Positions 21,991 to 32,863 of a DNA stretch of 64,000 nt are shown piece by piece (positions within the stretch are counted from its first letter, which is position 1; every line of letters begins with the position of its first letter). The notes below the pieces were generated by a model. The model saw only the letters and a program-made list of their open reading frames with translations, was not told the origin of the DNA and ran no database searches. Both the position numbers and the translations under genes were made by a program. The stretch covers positions 1,736,001 through 1,800,000 of the forward strand of contig MARA01000005.1 in the NCBI GenBank assembly GCA_001792895.1, in the 5' to 3' direction. The stretch is from Lentinus brumalis. Its lineage: Eukaryota > Basidiomycota > Agaricomycetes > Polyporales > Polyporaceae.

Positions 21991-22848
21991 TTACTCCTCG
22001 GAGGACCCATATACAGACTCCAGGTCTGGCATCTCAGGGTCTGAAACTACCTCCGACGTCCGGAACCAGGTCTAGAAGGGTAGCAGTGAGTAATCAGTGC
22101 GCATGAGATAACTGTGTAGTATACTCACCGGGTAGCGGTGACGTGCCCACTGAGATAACATGGCCAGCTGCGTGAAGCCTCCATCCTCGAGACCATCGAA
22201 CGTGCTGGAGTCGGTGACGAGGGAGCACAGTATGGCGGTGAAGATGTTCCAGCTCCGACCGACTAAGGGATCGCGCACAAAGAGCTCCCAGATGCGCGCG
22301 AAGTCGATCAGCAGCTCGCGCTGCGCCGGTGTAACCTCGTCCGGAATACCGAAGTCCCCGCGCTCGAAAGCTCTGACCCAGCGGACAAAGGGAGCCATGG
22401 GCAGGAGCGCGAGCACAGATGTGTTGGCGGGGAGGACGAACTAGAACGCGGAGGTGAGATACAAAGGGCATACGGCGTACTATAGGATGAGGCGCACCTG
22501 CGCGACCTGCCCAGAGACTCTCCCCGAGATGCGGAGCACATACGTGCGTAACCGAGCCTCATTGATGAACACGAAGGCGTCCTCGAGGAGTTGGACGCGC
22601 GCATCGCCGCCCGCGAGCTCGCAGATGATGTTCGCGAGGTAATATGTCGTATCCTCGACTTCTCGGAACGCATCCACGAGCGTAGGAACCGGCAGCCGTG
22701 AGCGTATGATGGCGCGGGCCTGTGCAAAGTGCCGCTCAGCGGGGAAGGACGACGAGAGGCCTGGGAGATCGTCACCCTCGGAGTCGGGAGGGCTCTCGAC
22801 AGAGGGCGTGGGGCTTGCAGGGGGAGTAAACGCGGTGGTAGAGGGCAT
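21991..22848 (-). CDS. Intact accessory gene inside the hAT element, function unknown
   Basis: Three exons, 22848-22498, 22440-22129 and 22071-21991, are joined by two introns of 57 nt each (GTGCGC..CTAG and GTGAGT..CTAG). All three join in phase 0 and give 247 residues with a normal stop. The N-terminal ~35 residues are Pro/Ser/Thr-rich and disordered (MPSTTAFTPPASPTPSVESP). The rest is alpha-helical and globular in character (ARAIIRSRLPVPTLVDAFRE, LIDFARIWELFVRDPL, RSWNIFTAILCSLVTDSS), and the tail is acidic. There is no signal peptide, no membrane segment and no motif I recognise. It starts 286 bp downstream of the transposase stop, on the same strand and inside the TIRs. Its clean frame contrasts with the broken transposase. 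Cargo, a transposition helper or a captured host gene are all possible. Confidence 0.75.
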
Positions 22849-23133
22849 AGCTGAGGAGACAGTCGCGCGCGGTGGTCGTAAGAGTCAGAGGACAGAAGTG
22901 AATGGACAATTTTTGTCGCAGTTGAGCTTGCCGACCAAGTCGTTGGCCAGTTCGAACTGGTTCAGATGTGGATGTGGCGGCACGGTGACAATGCCGACGA
23001 CCTAGGCTGCCATGGAGCGAGCGGGAGGGTGGAGCGAACCGGTTCATGTATCCAATGACTCAGAGGCATCTTGAGGTGGCGAAGATGGGCGTGCAGACGA
23101 GACAGAAGTACATGTAACATACGAGAGTCGAGA

Positions 23134-25344
23134 CTATGACGATCCTGACCGAGCATCCAAAGCCTTGCTCACCCTCTCCCACCCATCCTCCATCTCGTAC
23201 TCCTCGTCGCCGTCCAGCTCCGGGATCGTTGTGTCGCCGCACTTCAGGTCCGTGGGTCGGATGAGGCCGAGCCGCGACCACTCCCCGACGCAAAGGAGCG
23301 CACGAGTGGTTTGCGAGCTGAGGCGGCTGCGGACATGGGATAAGCAGAGCCGCCCTCTGCTGAAGGTGCGCTCGACATCGACGGAAGTAGCTAGGAGATA
23401 ATGGGGTCAAGACGAGGAACAGGACGACGAAACGAGAGGGCTTACCGGGGATCGTGGAATAATCAAGACCCATGCGAGCAAGCCCAGGCGCGGAGCCCTT
23501 GCGCTCGTGCCAGTATGCGATGGGGTCCTTGCAGGGCTCTGGCTCAGCGGCGAGGTAACGTGCGAGGCGGTCGCCCTCGTCGATAACAGCCGCGTCGTCA
23601 GCGGACTCCAGAACATCGAAGAGGTTCGTGCTCTGGCAAGGAAGACGAGGTGAGCTTCGAGGTGGGCACAAGCAAAACGTCGAGATAACGCACCTCTGGT
23701 AGATGGCTCAAACTCAGGGATCCAGTCTTGCTGACGGCATGCTGCGTGGCAGTAGCAGCTCCGCCGGTGCTTGTATTGTCGTCACCGTCTGTGGGGTTCG
23801 TGTCCGCGGTCGCAGTGAGGGCGTCGTCGAGATGGCGGTAGTGGCGATCGTACTCGTCTTGCGCCATCTCGAGAGCTTCTTCGATCCAGTGCTTGGGCCA
23901 TCCAGCCTTCTCGAAGTACGACCATTGTGTCGTTATTTGACGCGTTGTTGCAGGTAACGTTCATGAGCTGCGAAGAGAAGTGAGTTAGTCAGATCCCCCA
24001 AGACGTGGATCACTTGCTCACCTTCTGGTCCATCCCAAAGTCGAACAAGATATCCGCAAACATGTCAGCGAGGTTGATGCCGGAGTGCGACTGCAAGAAC
24101 ACGGTCACTGTCAAGCACGGCGCAACATATACGATCTCAACCGCACCTTAGCCAACTCGACGATGTCCAGGATCATAGTCAGAGCGGCACCATTTAGCTC
24201 AAGGTGTACGGTGAAGGCCACGAATGGCCGGTGATTCGGTGAGGTCCATGCGTCCGTCGCGAAATGAAGCCGGCCGGCGTACTCCTGGAGTCCGACAAGC
24301 GGTGAGTACACTGCCTCGCAGCTCATGTGTCCGCCTGACTCACCTGCAGCATCTTTGCCAGACGTCCCCGCACGACAGCGAATATGATCTTGAGATCGCG
24401 GGAGATGGTGGTAGGGGAGGGAATATAGTAGTTAGGGCGCCCGTTGAGCATCAGCCGCAAGAACCCAGCATCCCTCGCGATCGCAAAGGGACGATAGCTC
24501 TCAGCGACCCATCGCACGAACTCGATTCTGTGTGGTACGGAATCAGCTCCACTCTCCGTCCATCAGGTGTGCGCCCACGTACCTCATTTGCACCCTCGAG
24601 AGCGGCTTGTTCGAGTATGCCGGCGCCGCCCCCTTCTTCACAGGCGCAAAGTACTCGGTGATCCGTCCGTTCTGAAGGATGTTGGCGATCAACGTGTTGC
24701 GTATACGCGTCACGTCTCCCAGCTCCCGTGCCTGGTCAACCGCTTCCGAGCCCCAGCACGACCGCGCATGCTTCCACAGGTTCCCGCTTGAAGAGCGGTC
24801 GCCTTTGTCGAGGTACCGACGGACGCCACGCGACCCGCGGCAGCGCTTGGCGGCGCAGCTGAAGATGAGGCACCGCCGACCATTCACCTCTGCGATTTCA
24901 ACTTCTGCCTTGAAAAACGCATAGATACAGGACGACCAGCGCCCCGAGAGGTTTGCTGAGGGTGCATGAGCGCCGAGCGAGCCTTGCGGAGACACATGAC
25001 TCACCGATGATCTGCACGTCGGTAAGCTCGTCAATGTTCTCGAAGTCCTCCTCCTCGTCCTCCTCGGCGTCGCCGTCTTTCCCCTCGCCAACCATCACCA
25101 ACCCCTCTTCTTCCAATTCCTCATCTTGCGAGGTCCTGCGCTTCTTCTTCGGAGCGGGCTGAGCGTCCTCCGAACCGCCCTCATCATCAGAAGAATCGAC
25201 GCGCTTGCGCGTCTTGCCCCGGGACCCGGAGGCTTGCGACTTACGAGGGGCCTTTGACTTCGCAACCTTCTGCGCGGAATTCTTGCGCGCACCTTCGCGT
25301 GCTGCTTGCTGGCTGGTACCAGGCGTCGAGCGTGAGGCTGGCAT
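23134..25344 (-). pseudogene. hAT transposase with an internal deletion and frameshift
   Basis: The exons I can splice are 25344-25005, 24955-24583, 24527-24344, 24284-24147, 24090-24022, 23967-23694, 23632-23446 and 23390-23134. The protein starts MPASRSTPGTSQQ with a basic/acidic tail. Next comes a BED-type zinc finger (WSSCIYAFFK.., FSCAAKRCRG, NLWKHARSCWG), then the first catalytic Asp (HFATDAWTSPNHRPF) and VTCNNASNNDTM. The C-terminal hAT dimerisation region follows (ATSVDVERTFSRGRL, RALLCVGEWSRLG). Between NDTM and GWPKHWIEEALEMAQDEY, intact relatives (from memory) have some 250 residues including the RCxxHxxNL part. Here the two are joined within about 10 bp near 23910-23925 and in different frames. 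No intron explains this. The enzyme should be inactive. Confidence 0.85.
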
Positions 25345-25549
25345 GTTGCGGACAGCGTTGAAGTGGAACACTGAGCAGTAGAAACATGTATATTTGCATG
25401 TATATATACCAGCCACTGTAGATACCTTATGTAATGCATCTCCGGCCCAAATATGGCTGGCTCAAGCAGGAACTTTACAGTTCCAACGCCACGGCCACGC
25501 AGCAGCCCGGAGTCTGCCGCGATTAGGCGCGAAGTTCAGTATCAACCCG

Positions 25550-25680
25550 CGGGTAGGCACGGGTATTGCCTATACGGGTACGGGTTCCGTGCGGGTACGC
25601 CGGTGGCTACCCGTACCCGTACCCTCACGGGTATGGGCGCTCGTACCCGCGCGGGTTACCCGGACCCGCGCCATTCCCTA
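25550..25680. promoter_or_regulatory. Right TIR and subterminal repeats of the hAT element
   Basis: The mirror of the left end: repeated ACGGGTA/TACCCGT motifs, then the TIR ACCCGCGCCATTCCCTA ending at 25680. Confidence 0.7.
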
Positions 25681-25688
25681 CACATGTT

Positions 25689-28519
25689 CCGATCCCAACA
25701 ATCCAGTTGTCAGGCAATGTTCAACGTCCTCCGCCATGTCCACATATGTGATCGCATGCTCCTTGTAGCTGGTCAAGTCGACAGTGCCTTGGAAGTTGTG
25801 CCCAATGTCGACAACCACCCCAATGGGGTGCAGACCAGAGTCGCACCCACAGCGTCCTAAGCACAGAGCCGTCAGCAAGGTCTGCAGTGACACCTATCGC
25901 ACCCACCTCGAGGAGTACATAGCTATCCACGAAGCTCAACTGCAGCCAGTGCAACTTCTCTGTCCACTCCTCCGAGATCGCACCTGAAGCTTTGTCAACA
26001 GTTAAGGAGTGCTGGGCTCTTGTTCACCTCTCGCGCACCATCCAAGCAGTGCCATCTGTGAACCCACCTGCACAATGTCGCTAACTGGAGGTCTCACCTG
26101 TTGCTTTGTCGCTGGCCTCTTTCCTGACTTCTTCGAGGGCAGGTGCTCCACAGTAACTGAAAGTAGACAGGCCTGCATGGCGACTCCTTGTCAGCCTCCT
26201 GCCGCCAGGTCGCTTTGGGCACCTCATGCTGTCTTTTCACCATGTTGTCCACATCCCCTTGGGTCTCCGCAGATCGCTTCTCTGCAGGCATTGGCATGTT
26301 TCTCAGGTAAACAGTGGTTCCAGAGCACAGTGTGTGTGGGGTAGGCAGTGAATCAGAACCAGGTGGATGCAGTTGGGAGCAGAATTGTAGCTACTAGCAT
26401 GTCGGCAAAGGCAGAGCCCCAGGCCGTCCATTGCACACGGATCACACTGTTTCCTGTGTCGGGTGGCTACCCATCTGAGCTTCAGATTGAATCTTGTACG
26501 TGTACATATGAGCCTACAACACAAACCTCCTTGGCCCATTCCACATCAATTTGCCTTCTGCCTCCAGCCATTTCTTCCCTAAGCAGGGTTCAGATTCCAA
26601 AGCTACAGACGTTGCAAGGTCAGCACGCCACAAGTACCATTTAGGTCTCGACTCGGACTCACCCAATCATGTGTGGATTGAAACATCCACGAGAGGGTAG
26701 TTCAATAGTTCATCCCGCGCTGCGGTCAGGACATATGTCGCTCTCAAGGATCCCTGCCCTCGCTTAAGCATGCCCAACAGGACGTCTGCCAGCAACACAT
26801 CAGTGACATCATCCACTGCAACAGTGTGTTCTGGTTTTTGACACACATGTTCTGGTTCAGGTCTCTGTTCACTATCTGCTGAGACCGGTTGTGCCGCAGT
26901 TGGCAGGCAATGCATCACCTGCTCCAGGTACACCTGGCGTATCTTCAACAAAAGCACTCAGCCCCTCACATTGCAGACTTATGGCCATCCGCACCTTTGT
27001 CTGCTTTGCCAGTATATCGTCCAGTTAATAGCCGCAACATTCCAGCATTTTCTTGGCCTGTCTGTCACTGAGGAGCTGCGGCATGTGCAGTGTGATGACC
27101 TTTGCTTTGACCCTGCGCTCGCAGTGGTTGCACCAGGCAGCCGCTTTGCACACCAGTACCATTGCATCAAGGCTGCAGGGTTGCTCAGCTTGGTCCCGCT
27201 GTCATAGTCCTCGTACATTATCTTCTCCTCTGTGTATCTCCCTGGCACATTTACCAGACCTCCGCCTGGGATGTGCTTGGCAAAACAGAAATACTGCCCC
27301 AATGGCGAGCATATCTACAGCACCAGGAGCACGTGATCTTGCTTTATCTCAAGACATCTAACCTTCCCAAATACCGCTACCTGCTAGTCATCAGGCCAGT
27401 GCTGCGCAGCATTTGTTCGAACTGGACTCACCTTATGCACACTCATTCTGAACACTGTACAGCTGCGCTGTGTGTTGTCAACGACTTCCAAGACTTGCAC
27501 CACCCACTGTACCCCCAGGTAGAGACCCGGCTTAGCACACAGTGGACGCGGTTAGCAAATGCTGTGCAATAATCCCAATGCCCCTGTCTCTTTGTGGCCT
27601 ACGAAAGGCTCAGAAAATGACTGACTCGAGCAGCCGGGCATGAGCTTGAGGCCGCCCTGCCATCCAGTAAGCGAGAATCTCCGCTTCGACCTCACAGAGT
27701 GTCCTGGAGTGGCTGCCATGCTGCAGCTCAGTGCTGCAGACCCTCGACGATGGCAATTGGTGGATTGAGTGAAGGTGCACAGGTTGGAAAGACGAAGCCG
27801 GAGGAGCACATGACAAGACCATTGTTGAGCTCTACACCTGTATGTACTCCCGTGTTTGCCTGCTACCCGTTCTGACACACCCTCATAGACAATGTTGTGA
27901 GCACCATGATGCAGCCGCTGCTTGCGGTCTCATACATGAACAAGCAGCTCGCGTTCAGTGCAATCCCCCAGCAGTGTACTCTGATGCTGTGACTGGGAAG
28001 GTTGTGCATGTGGCTTTGGCTGTGGGGTCTGAAGCTGGTCTTGATCTGTTTGATGTCGCTGTGGGCCATCTGTGTCGTGCATGGTCAGCCATGGCAACTG
28101 ACACAGTGTTGGGGACGTGGATACAGCTACCATTGTTCTGGTGGAATATACCTTTGTTGGCCTTGCTTGTGCTCCACATGTGTCCATGTGTGTATCACAG
28201 ACTGCGGCAGGAGGTGACAGGCCATTAGTGCTAGTCTCGAGGTTAGATAACCCCAGAGGTACCAAGGTGTGCGCAAGGTACCAAGGTACATGCAGGGTCA
28301 GAGAAATGTCTGTGGGAGCTTCTCAGTAGGGCTTCTGTAATCACATACACTGCCGGTAAATCTGGCTGGACTAGAGTAGTATTATTGGTTAGTTATGGGT
28401 CCTAGTGGGCTTGAAACTGCAACATTTCACTTACAAATCACTGAGGTTCCTCCAGAAGACCATCTGGTGCTTTTAAAATGCCATGGGGGCAGTATATTGC
28501 CAGGAGCAATGAGCAGCTA
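25689..28519 (-). other. Decayed coding-like sequence, interrupted by the hAT insertion
   Basis: No intact gene. On the minus strand a frame from about 25893 (HNFQGTVDLTSYKEHAITYV..HCLTTGLLGSEHV) continues without a break at 21688 leftward (LVRGCISSFKGHGSQSCEVV..) once the hAT element and one TSD copy are removed. The hAT therefore landed in former coding sequence. Other minus-strand pieces (27302-26979 with YEDYDSGTKLSNPAALMQWY, 27822-27610) and a plus-strand piece near 28395-28510 (ATFHLQITEVPPEDHLVLLK) look once-coding. I do not recognise the families. Confidence 0.4.
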
Positions 28520-29228
28520 TGTTACATTCCATGCCACAAGATACGAACTCCGGCCCAGACCCACTCCGGACTCCGCAACTCTGTTTCGTTCTTACATGTG
28601 TTTTTATTGTCGATCACTTTACCCCTTATCGCTTACTTACTTGACCCAGACTCTGGTCCTATCTGCTTCCACTTGTATCTGCCTCCGTGATCTGACTCCG
28701 CCTGGTTCCATTTATTTGATCTTACTATACTTTGTATTGGATGATCATCAGCTTCCGCCTGACTCTGGTTCCTGACCTCCTTTACTTATGTCTTGGCTAC
28801 TCCTCTCTGGACTTTCGGACTTTACTATATAAGTCTCCTTGTAGCCACACTTAGACCTCAGTTATGATATCTCGTTACGCTCCCTGTTATGACTCTGAGC
28901 TCAATCTATTCTGTTCGCTCTTCTCTCATAGTTCAATCCTTCCGACCGGACTTCTGACCTCCAACCTCTGACTCTGACTCTAGCTTGACTTCTTATCTCT
29001 TGCTTGACTTCTCTCTTGCTTATCTTCTTACTCATTGCTTGCTCTGGTATAAACTCCGGATCTCTTGTCTGTCCTAAATTGAAGACCTTCATGAATCCTC
29101 AAGGTGTTAATCAATAGCTTCACTGAAGTCTTCATCCTCCGCATGTATTCCTTCCAGACTTTGTAACACTGAAACTCCATAACTCTGGACTTCACCCAGA
29201 CTTTGTCCCAGCGCGCACAGTCTTAACA
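28520..29228 (+). repeat. Solo LTR (709 bp)
   Basis: Begins TGTTACATTCCATG and ends GCACAGTCTTAACA. It is the opposite orientation of the LTR at 12865-14377. TATATAAG near 28825 is a candidate TATA box. The flanking 5-mers (AGCTA and AACTG) do not match, so no target-site duplication is preserved. No retrotransposon genes adjoin it. Confidence 0.8.
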
Positions 29229-30360
29229 AACTGCCAACAAGGTGAAGTTGCTGTTGACATGCATTGAGCGCCAATTTGTACTCCCATTATGGTAACCTTT
29301 GACACATCCTGCTTACGTGGAGTATGCAAACTGATAATTGCTATCTGCCAGCACAATCAGGACCCCAAAATGTGAGCTTAGAGTTCATATTCCGAAATCC
29401 CAAAAAATGGGCCCGGAGGGCCCAAAAAATGATATGTCAATCCCCACAAATGTGGGTCTGAAGTATAGCCCTGAATATTAACCTCAGTGAGCCTGGTTGT
29501 ATCCTGGACCCCCAAAGAGTATACCCAAGGCCTGTCGTCCCAGGTCTGAGCTCTGGATCAGAATCAAAGGTGATGGGGAGCGTGTCAAAAATAGGTGAGG
29601 CTGCAGAGGGAGGGATCGCTACGGATTGTGCAGGGACCCCAAAATGCGCGCTTAGAGCTTATATCCAGGCCAGAGCTATTTTGGCCATTTTCAGGGGTCC
29701 CTTAGAGGGCTAGTTGTTGGGGTTTAGCCTATAACATTAGTTGTGGATGGTCATTTCAGAGTTTCCCAGGATATAACATCTAGATGCCCTTACTGTTGCT
29801 TCCAAAAATGGCTGTTGGCTGGTGCTCAGAAAAGGTATCTCAGTGTCCCTACTGAAGGTGGAGGTCGCGAAGGTGTTCAGTATCAGTGGCCAAATTGATA
29901 TCTGCAGTATGGTGAACCCCTTCCAATCCCTCTTCAGACAATCCATCCACACTGATTGTGCTCCTTTGTGTATTAAAGAACTTCTGAGATCACAGTCACA
30001 TTCAGTGATAGTACAGCTGAGCAGAGGTAAACCCTCAGATGTCTGGAACTGCCATACCCTTTGAAATCTCCATGAAGCATAAGAGTATGAGGGAGGGATC
30101 AGGAAATTCAAACTCACCCTCCTCGTTGGAAGGGTGGGAAGGATGGGCCTCTAGGGAGTAACACAGTAGTGAGCAAGCAGGAGGGTTGACATCTGTTTGG
30201 ATGGGCGCCTAATACCGACCACATGATCGAGTAATGTGATGTGGTGTGTTGACATTGTAGTAGTGCCTTGTAAATACAATCTCTCCACTGCTTTCACATT
30301 TCCCTCCACCTCCCCTGTGTGCTGTCTCTTTCTCTGTGTTCTGTAAACAATAGCAACTAC
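29229..30360. other. Repeat-rich spacer before the MULE remnant
   Basis: No supported gene. It contains a ~34-bp direct repeat (29358-29391 and 29631-29664, core GACCCCAAAATG then GCTTAGAG), a small GC-rich palindrome (GGGCCCGGAGGGCCC near 29411) and the left copy of a ~117-bp direct repeat (29944-30060) whose partner is at 34406-34519. Confidence 0.5.
29944..30060 (+). repeat. ~117-bp direct repeat, left copy (partner 34406-34519)
   Basis: Shares CCACACTGATTGTGCT, CAGATGTCTGGAACTG and the sequence between with 34406-34519 in the same orientation, at moderate identity. The pair brackets the MULE pseudogene. Confidence 0.65.
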
Positions 30361-31835
30361 GATGAGCATGGAAGATGATGTGGCAATAGAGAAGACTGCT
30401 ATAGACCTGAAGCAGAAGCTGGCTCAGTTCCCAGCCTTCACTCCCACTGGTGACCCACTTCCACTGGTGATCAGACTATATGCGTGAAGCTCTTGCTGCC
30501 AGACAATCGACAGAATCAGTTGGAGCTGCTGAGGTCAGAAAGAAGGCTAGATATGCGGAAGCTTGGGGTCTCGGTTATGGAACAGAGTGCATCGTGCAGA
30601 TCTTCCCTTGAGTTCACACCACTGATTGTCCACACAGCAGCTGCACTTGAACTCTTCCACGAGATGCAGCTGCACATCCCCAACATTCATTTCCATGATG
30701 CAGGGTCCAAATAGACTCTCTGTGACTCTAAGCATGTGACTCTGAAGGGCATGCCATTCTTCTGCTTCACCTACATCTCTCAATGCATCTGCAGCTGTGA
30801 CCACACCAACAAGGCAACCAAGAAGCAACAAATGGCATACACAGATGTCGGGTGCCAAGCTTACATCAAGTGTATTGCCACCTTTGACAGCTATTCCAAG
30901 GATGAGTCCAGTGCTGCCCGTTTCTAGAGCATCTGCAACTTGATATCATTGTCAACCCTTAGCTCGGAACCTCATTGCTATCCATGTGGTCTCAGGCTTC
31001 TTTACCCATTCCAGCACATGAAAGGCTCAAGTAATTGCTTTCTGGGACGCCCAATTACCGCTGCACCCATGTGTCAGGCTGTATGCACAATCCCTCCTCT
31101 TGAAGGGCATTTCTGGTCCCTTGGTCTGGACACAAGCAAATACATGGTCGCAAATAGAGTATCCTCTGCTCAAGGTCACTTTCAATCCTCATTACTGCTA
31201 TATATACCTTCCCCATGACACTACTTACCTGTATCACTCTCTGCGTATAGAGATCGGAATTCCACAGAAGACCCAGGCACATTGGAACATTGACAGCTGG
31301 TTCCAGAAGAAGGCTCCCACACCGCCATATTCTGAGCTCACTGATGCAGTGATGCATGCCTGTTCTATCAGCCCCGTGTCTCTGGCATTTCCGACCACTC
31401 ATAGTGATCTTGTCAACCCCTGACCAATGCAAGTGTACCTGGCACTATGCTCACAAGAAGACCATCATTGTTAACCTCACCTTTGGCTTCTGTGCCACTC
31501 GTACCAATCTCTGGATTCTGATGGATGTGCTTATCTGGTCTTCTCAGCTAAGGACACAACTTCTGATTGTGGCGTCCATGACAATTATACCAAGGAGCTT
31601 CTTACGACAATTCTGAGGCACTGGGTTTCTGGTATGGGCAGCAATGATCTTGGAGAAATGTTTGTGCTTAGTGTTGCAGGGTCCAGTCCTAGGACTGGTC
31701 CAGGACCGCACCAGGACCGGGATTGGACTGATTTAGGACTGATATTGGTCCGGTCCTACATCAGTCCGGTCCCGGTCCCGGTCCTGGCTACCTCGGGCAA
31801 CATTCAGGACTGCCCAGGACCGGTCTGGACCGGTC

Positions 31836-32566
31836 TAGGGACCGTCATGAGTCACTCATGGGTGTACCCATGACTCATACCCATGGGTAAGCAAAATCTG
31901 AGAGCCCTACCCGTACTCATATGGGTATGTTCGCACGGGTTACCCATACCCATGGGTACATACCCCTGGGTCATGGGTAACTTATGGGTATATGGCAACA
32001 TGGGTACTCATGAGTAATCCATGAGTACCCATGGGTGTCTAACCAAGCAATCATTGAATGGTGACTCATAAAGGTACCTTTTCATGGTGGTTCACATCAT
32101 TCCTGTCATCTACATGATTTATGAGGAGACTCTCCTACCTGGGAATGGTTACATGGGAGGTTACTGAAGGGAGGCCCAAGGACCCAGTGATTATCCCGCA
32201 TGGCACAAAGAACCTACTCAGCCAGCTGTTGGGCAAGCAAAGGGTGGAAAACTCTGGAGATACCTACATTAGTTAGTCGTATGTGTAGCAGATTAGTCAC
32301 ATTACCTGTTTGTGATTACGTAGTAGTGTTATTAATAAATACATAGCCTTTCTTACCTTGGATAAACTAGCAGCATGGTTGACTAAAAGTATGGTGAGTC
32401 ACTATGAGTATCCATGGGTATACCCGCCAACTGCCAACCTTATACCCGTACTCTTGCCTACCCGTGGGAAATGAGTAACCCATACCCATGAGTACATTAC
32501 CCATGAGTATTCCCACGGGTTGAATCATGGGTATCCATGGGTTTTTGGTACTCATGATGGTCCCTA
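31836..32566. mobile_element. hAT-type short element (inner, 731 bp)
   Basis: Inverted ends TAGGGACCGTCATGAGT and ACTCATGATGGTCCCTA, with a perfect 8-bp duplication GACCGGTC at 31828-31835 and 32567-32574. Subterminal repeats are of the type CCCATGGGTA. It is non-coding and inserted in the GACCGG-rich arm of the outer element. The ends resemble those of the full hAT element at 21696 (TAGGGA..). Confidence 0.92.
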
Positions 32567-32781
32567 GACCGGTCCTGGACCGCTATTATATCAGGTATTT
32601 TTCCCCCTATTTTTCGCTATTTTTCACAATTTATTTGAATGTTTTGTGGATTGTTTGACCATTTCATGAGCTTATCATGACTTATGTTGACCCAGATTAC
32701 GCATTTTTGATCGCGCTTATCTCATCTTATCTTATCTCAGTCAGAGGCCAATAGATTCTGCTTGTATTGAGTACATATAAA

Positions 32782-32863
32782 GGCATTATGGCCCAGTTGG
32801 TAGAGTGCTTGTGTATTTCCAGCCATTTTGGTGGATGCCCGAGTTCAATACTGGCTGGTGCCG
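32782..32863 (+). ncRNA. tRNA-like relic within the outer short element
   Basis: An A-box-like TGGCCCAGTTGG and a B-box-like GAGTTCAATAC are correctly spaced. The first and last seven bases (GGCATTA and TGGTGCC) can pair with two G-U pairs. The T stem is mispaired and the anticodon arm is unclear. It is probably a decayed tRNA or tRNA-derived SINE head, not a working tRNA. Confidence 0.3.

Larger units (their letters stand above)
21696..25680 (-). mobile_element. Complete hAT transposon (3,985 bp) with two genes
   Basis: The ends are perfect inverted repeats, TAGGGAATGGCGCGGGT at 21696 and its complement ending at 25680. They are flanked by a perfect 8-bp duplication CACATGTT (21688-21695 and 25681-25688), the hallmark of hAT insertion. 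Dense ACCCGT/ACGGGT subterminal motifs fill about 21710-21880 and 25550-25670. Inside are, on the minus strand, a transposase gene with an internal deletion and an intact second gene. Ends and TSD show no decay, so the insertion is young even though the transposase is broken. Confidence 0.95.

Noticed and set aside
25345..25416. Upstream start for the hAT transposase (MAGIYTCKYTCFYC..)
   Set aside because: That extension is unlike the basic, disordered front seen after MPASRS and lies in AT-rich leader sequence; the ATG at 25344 is the better start.
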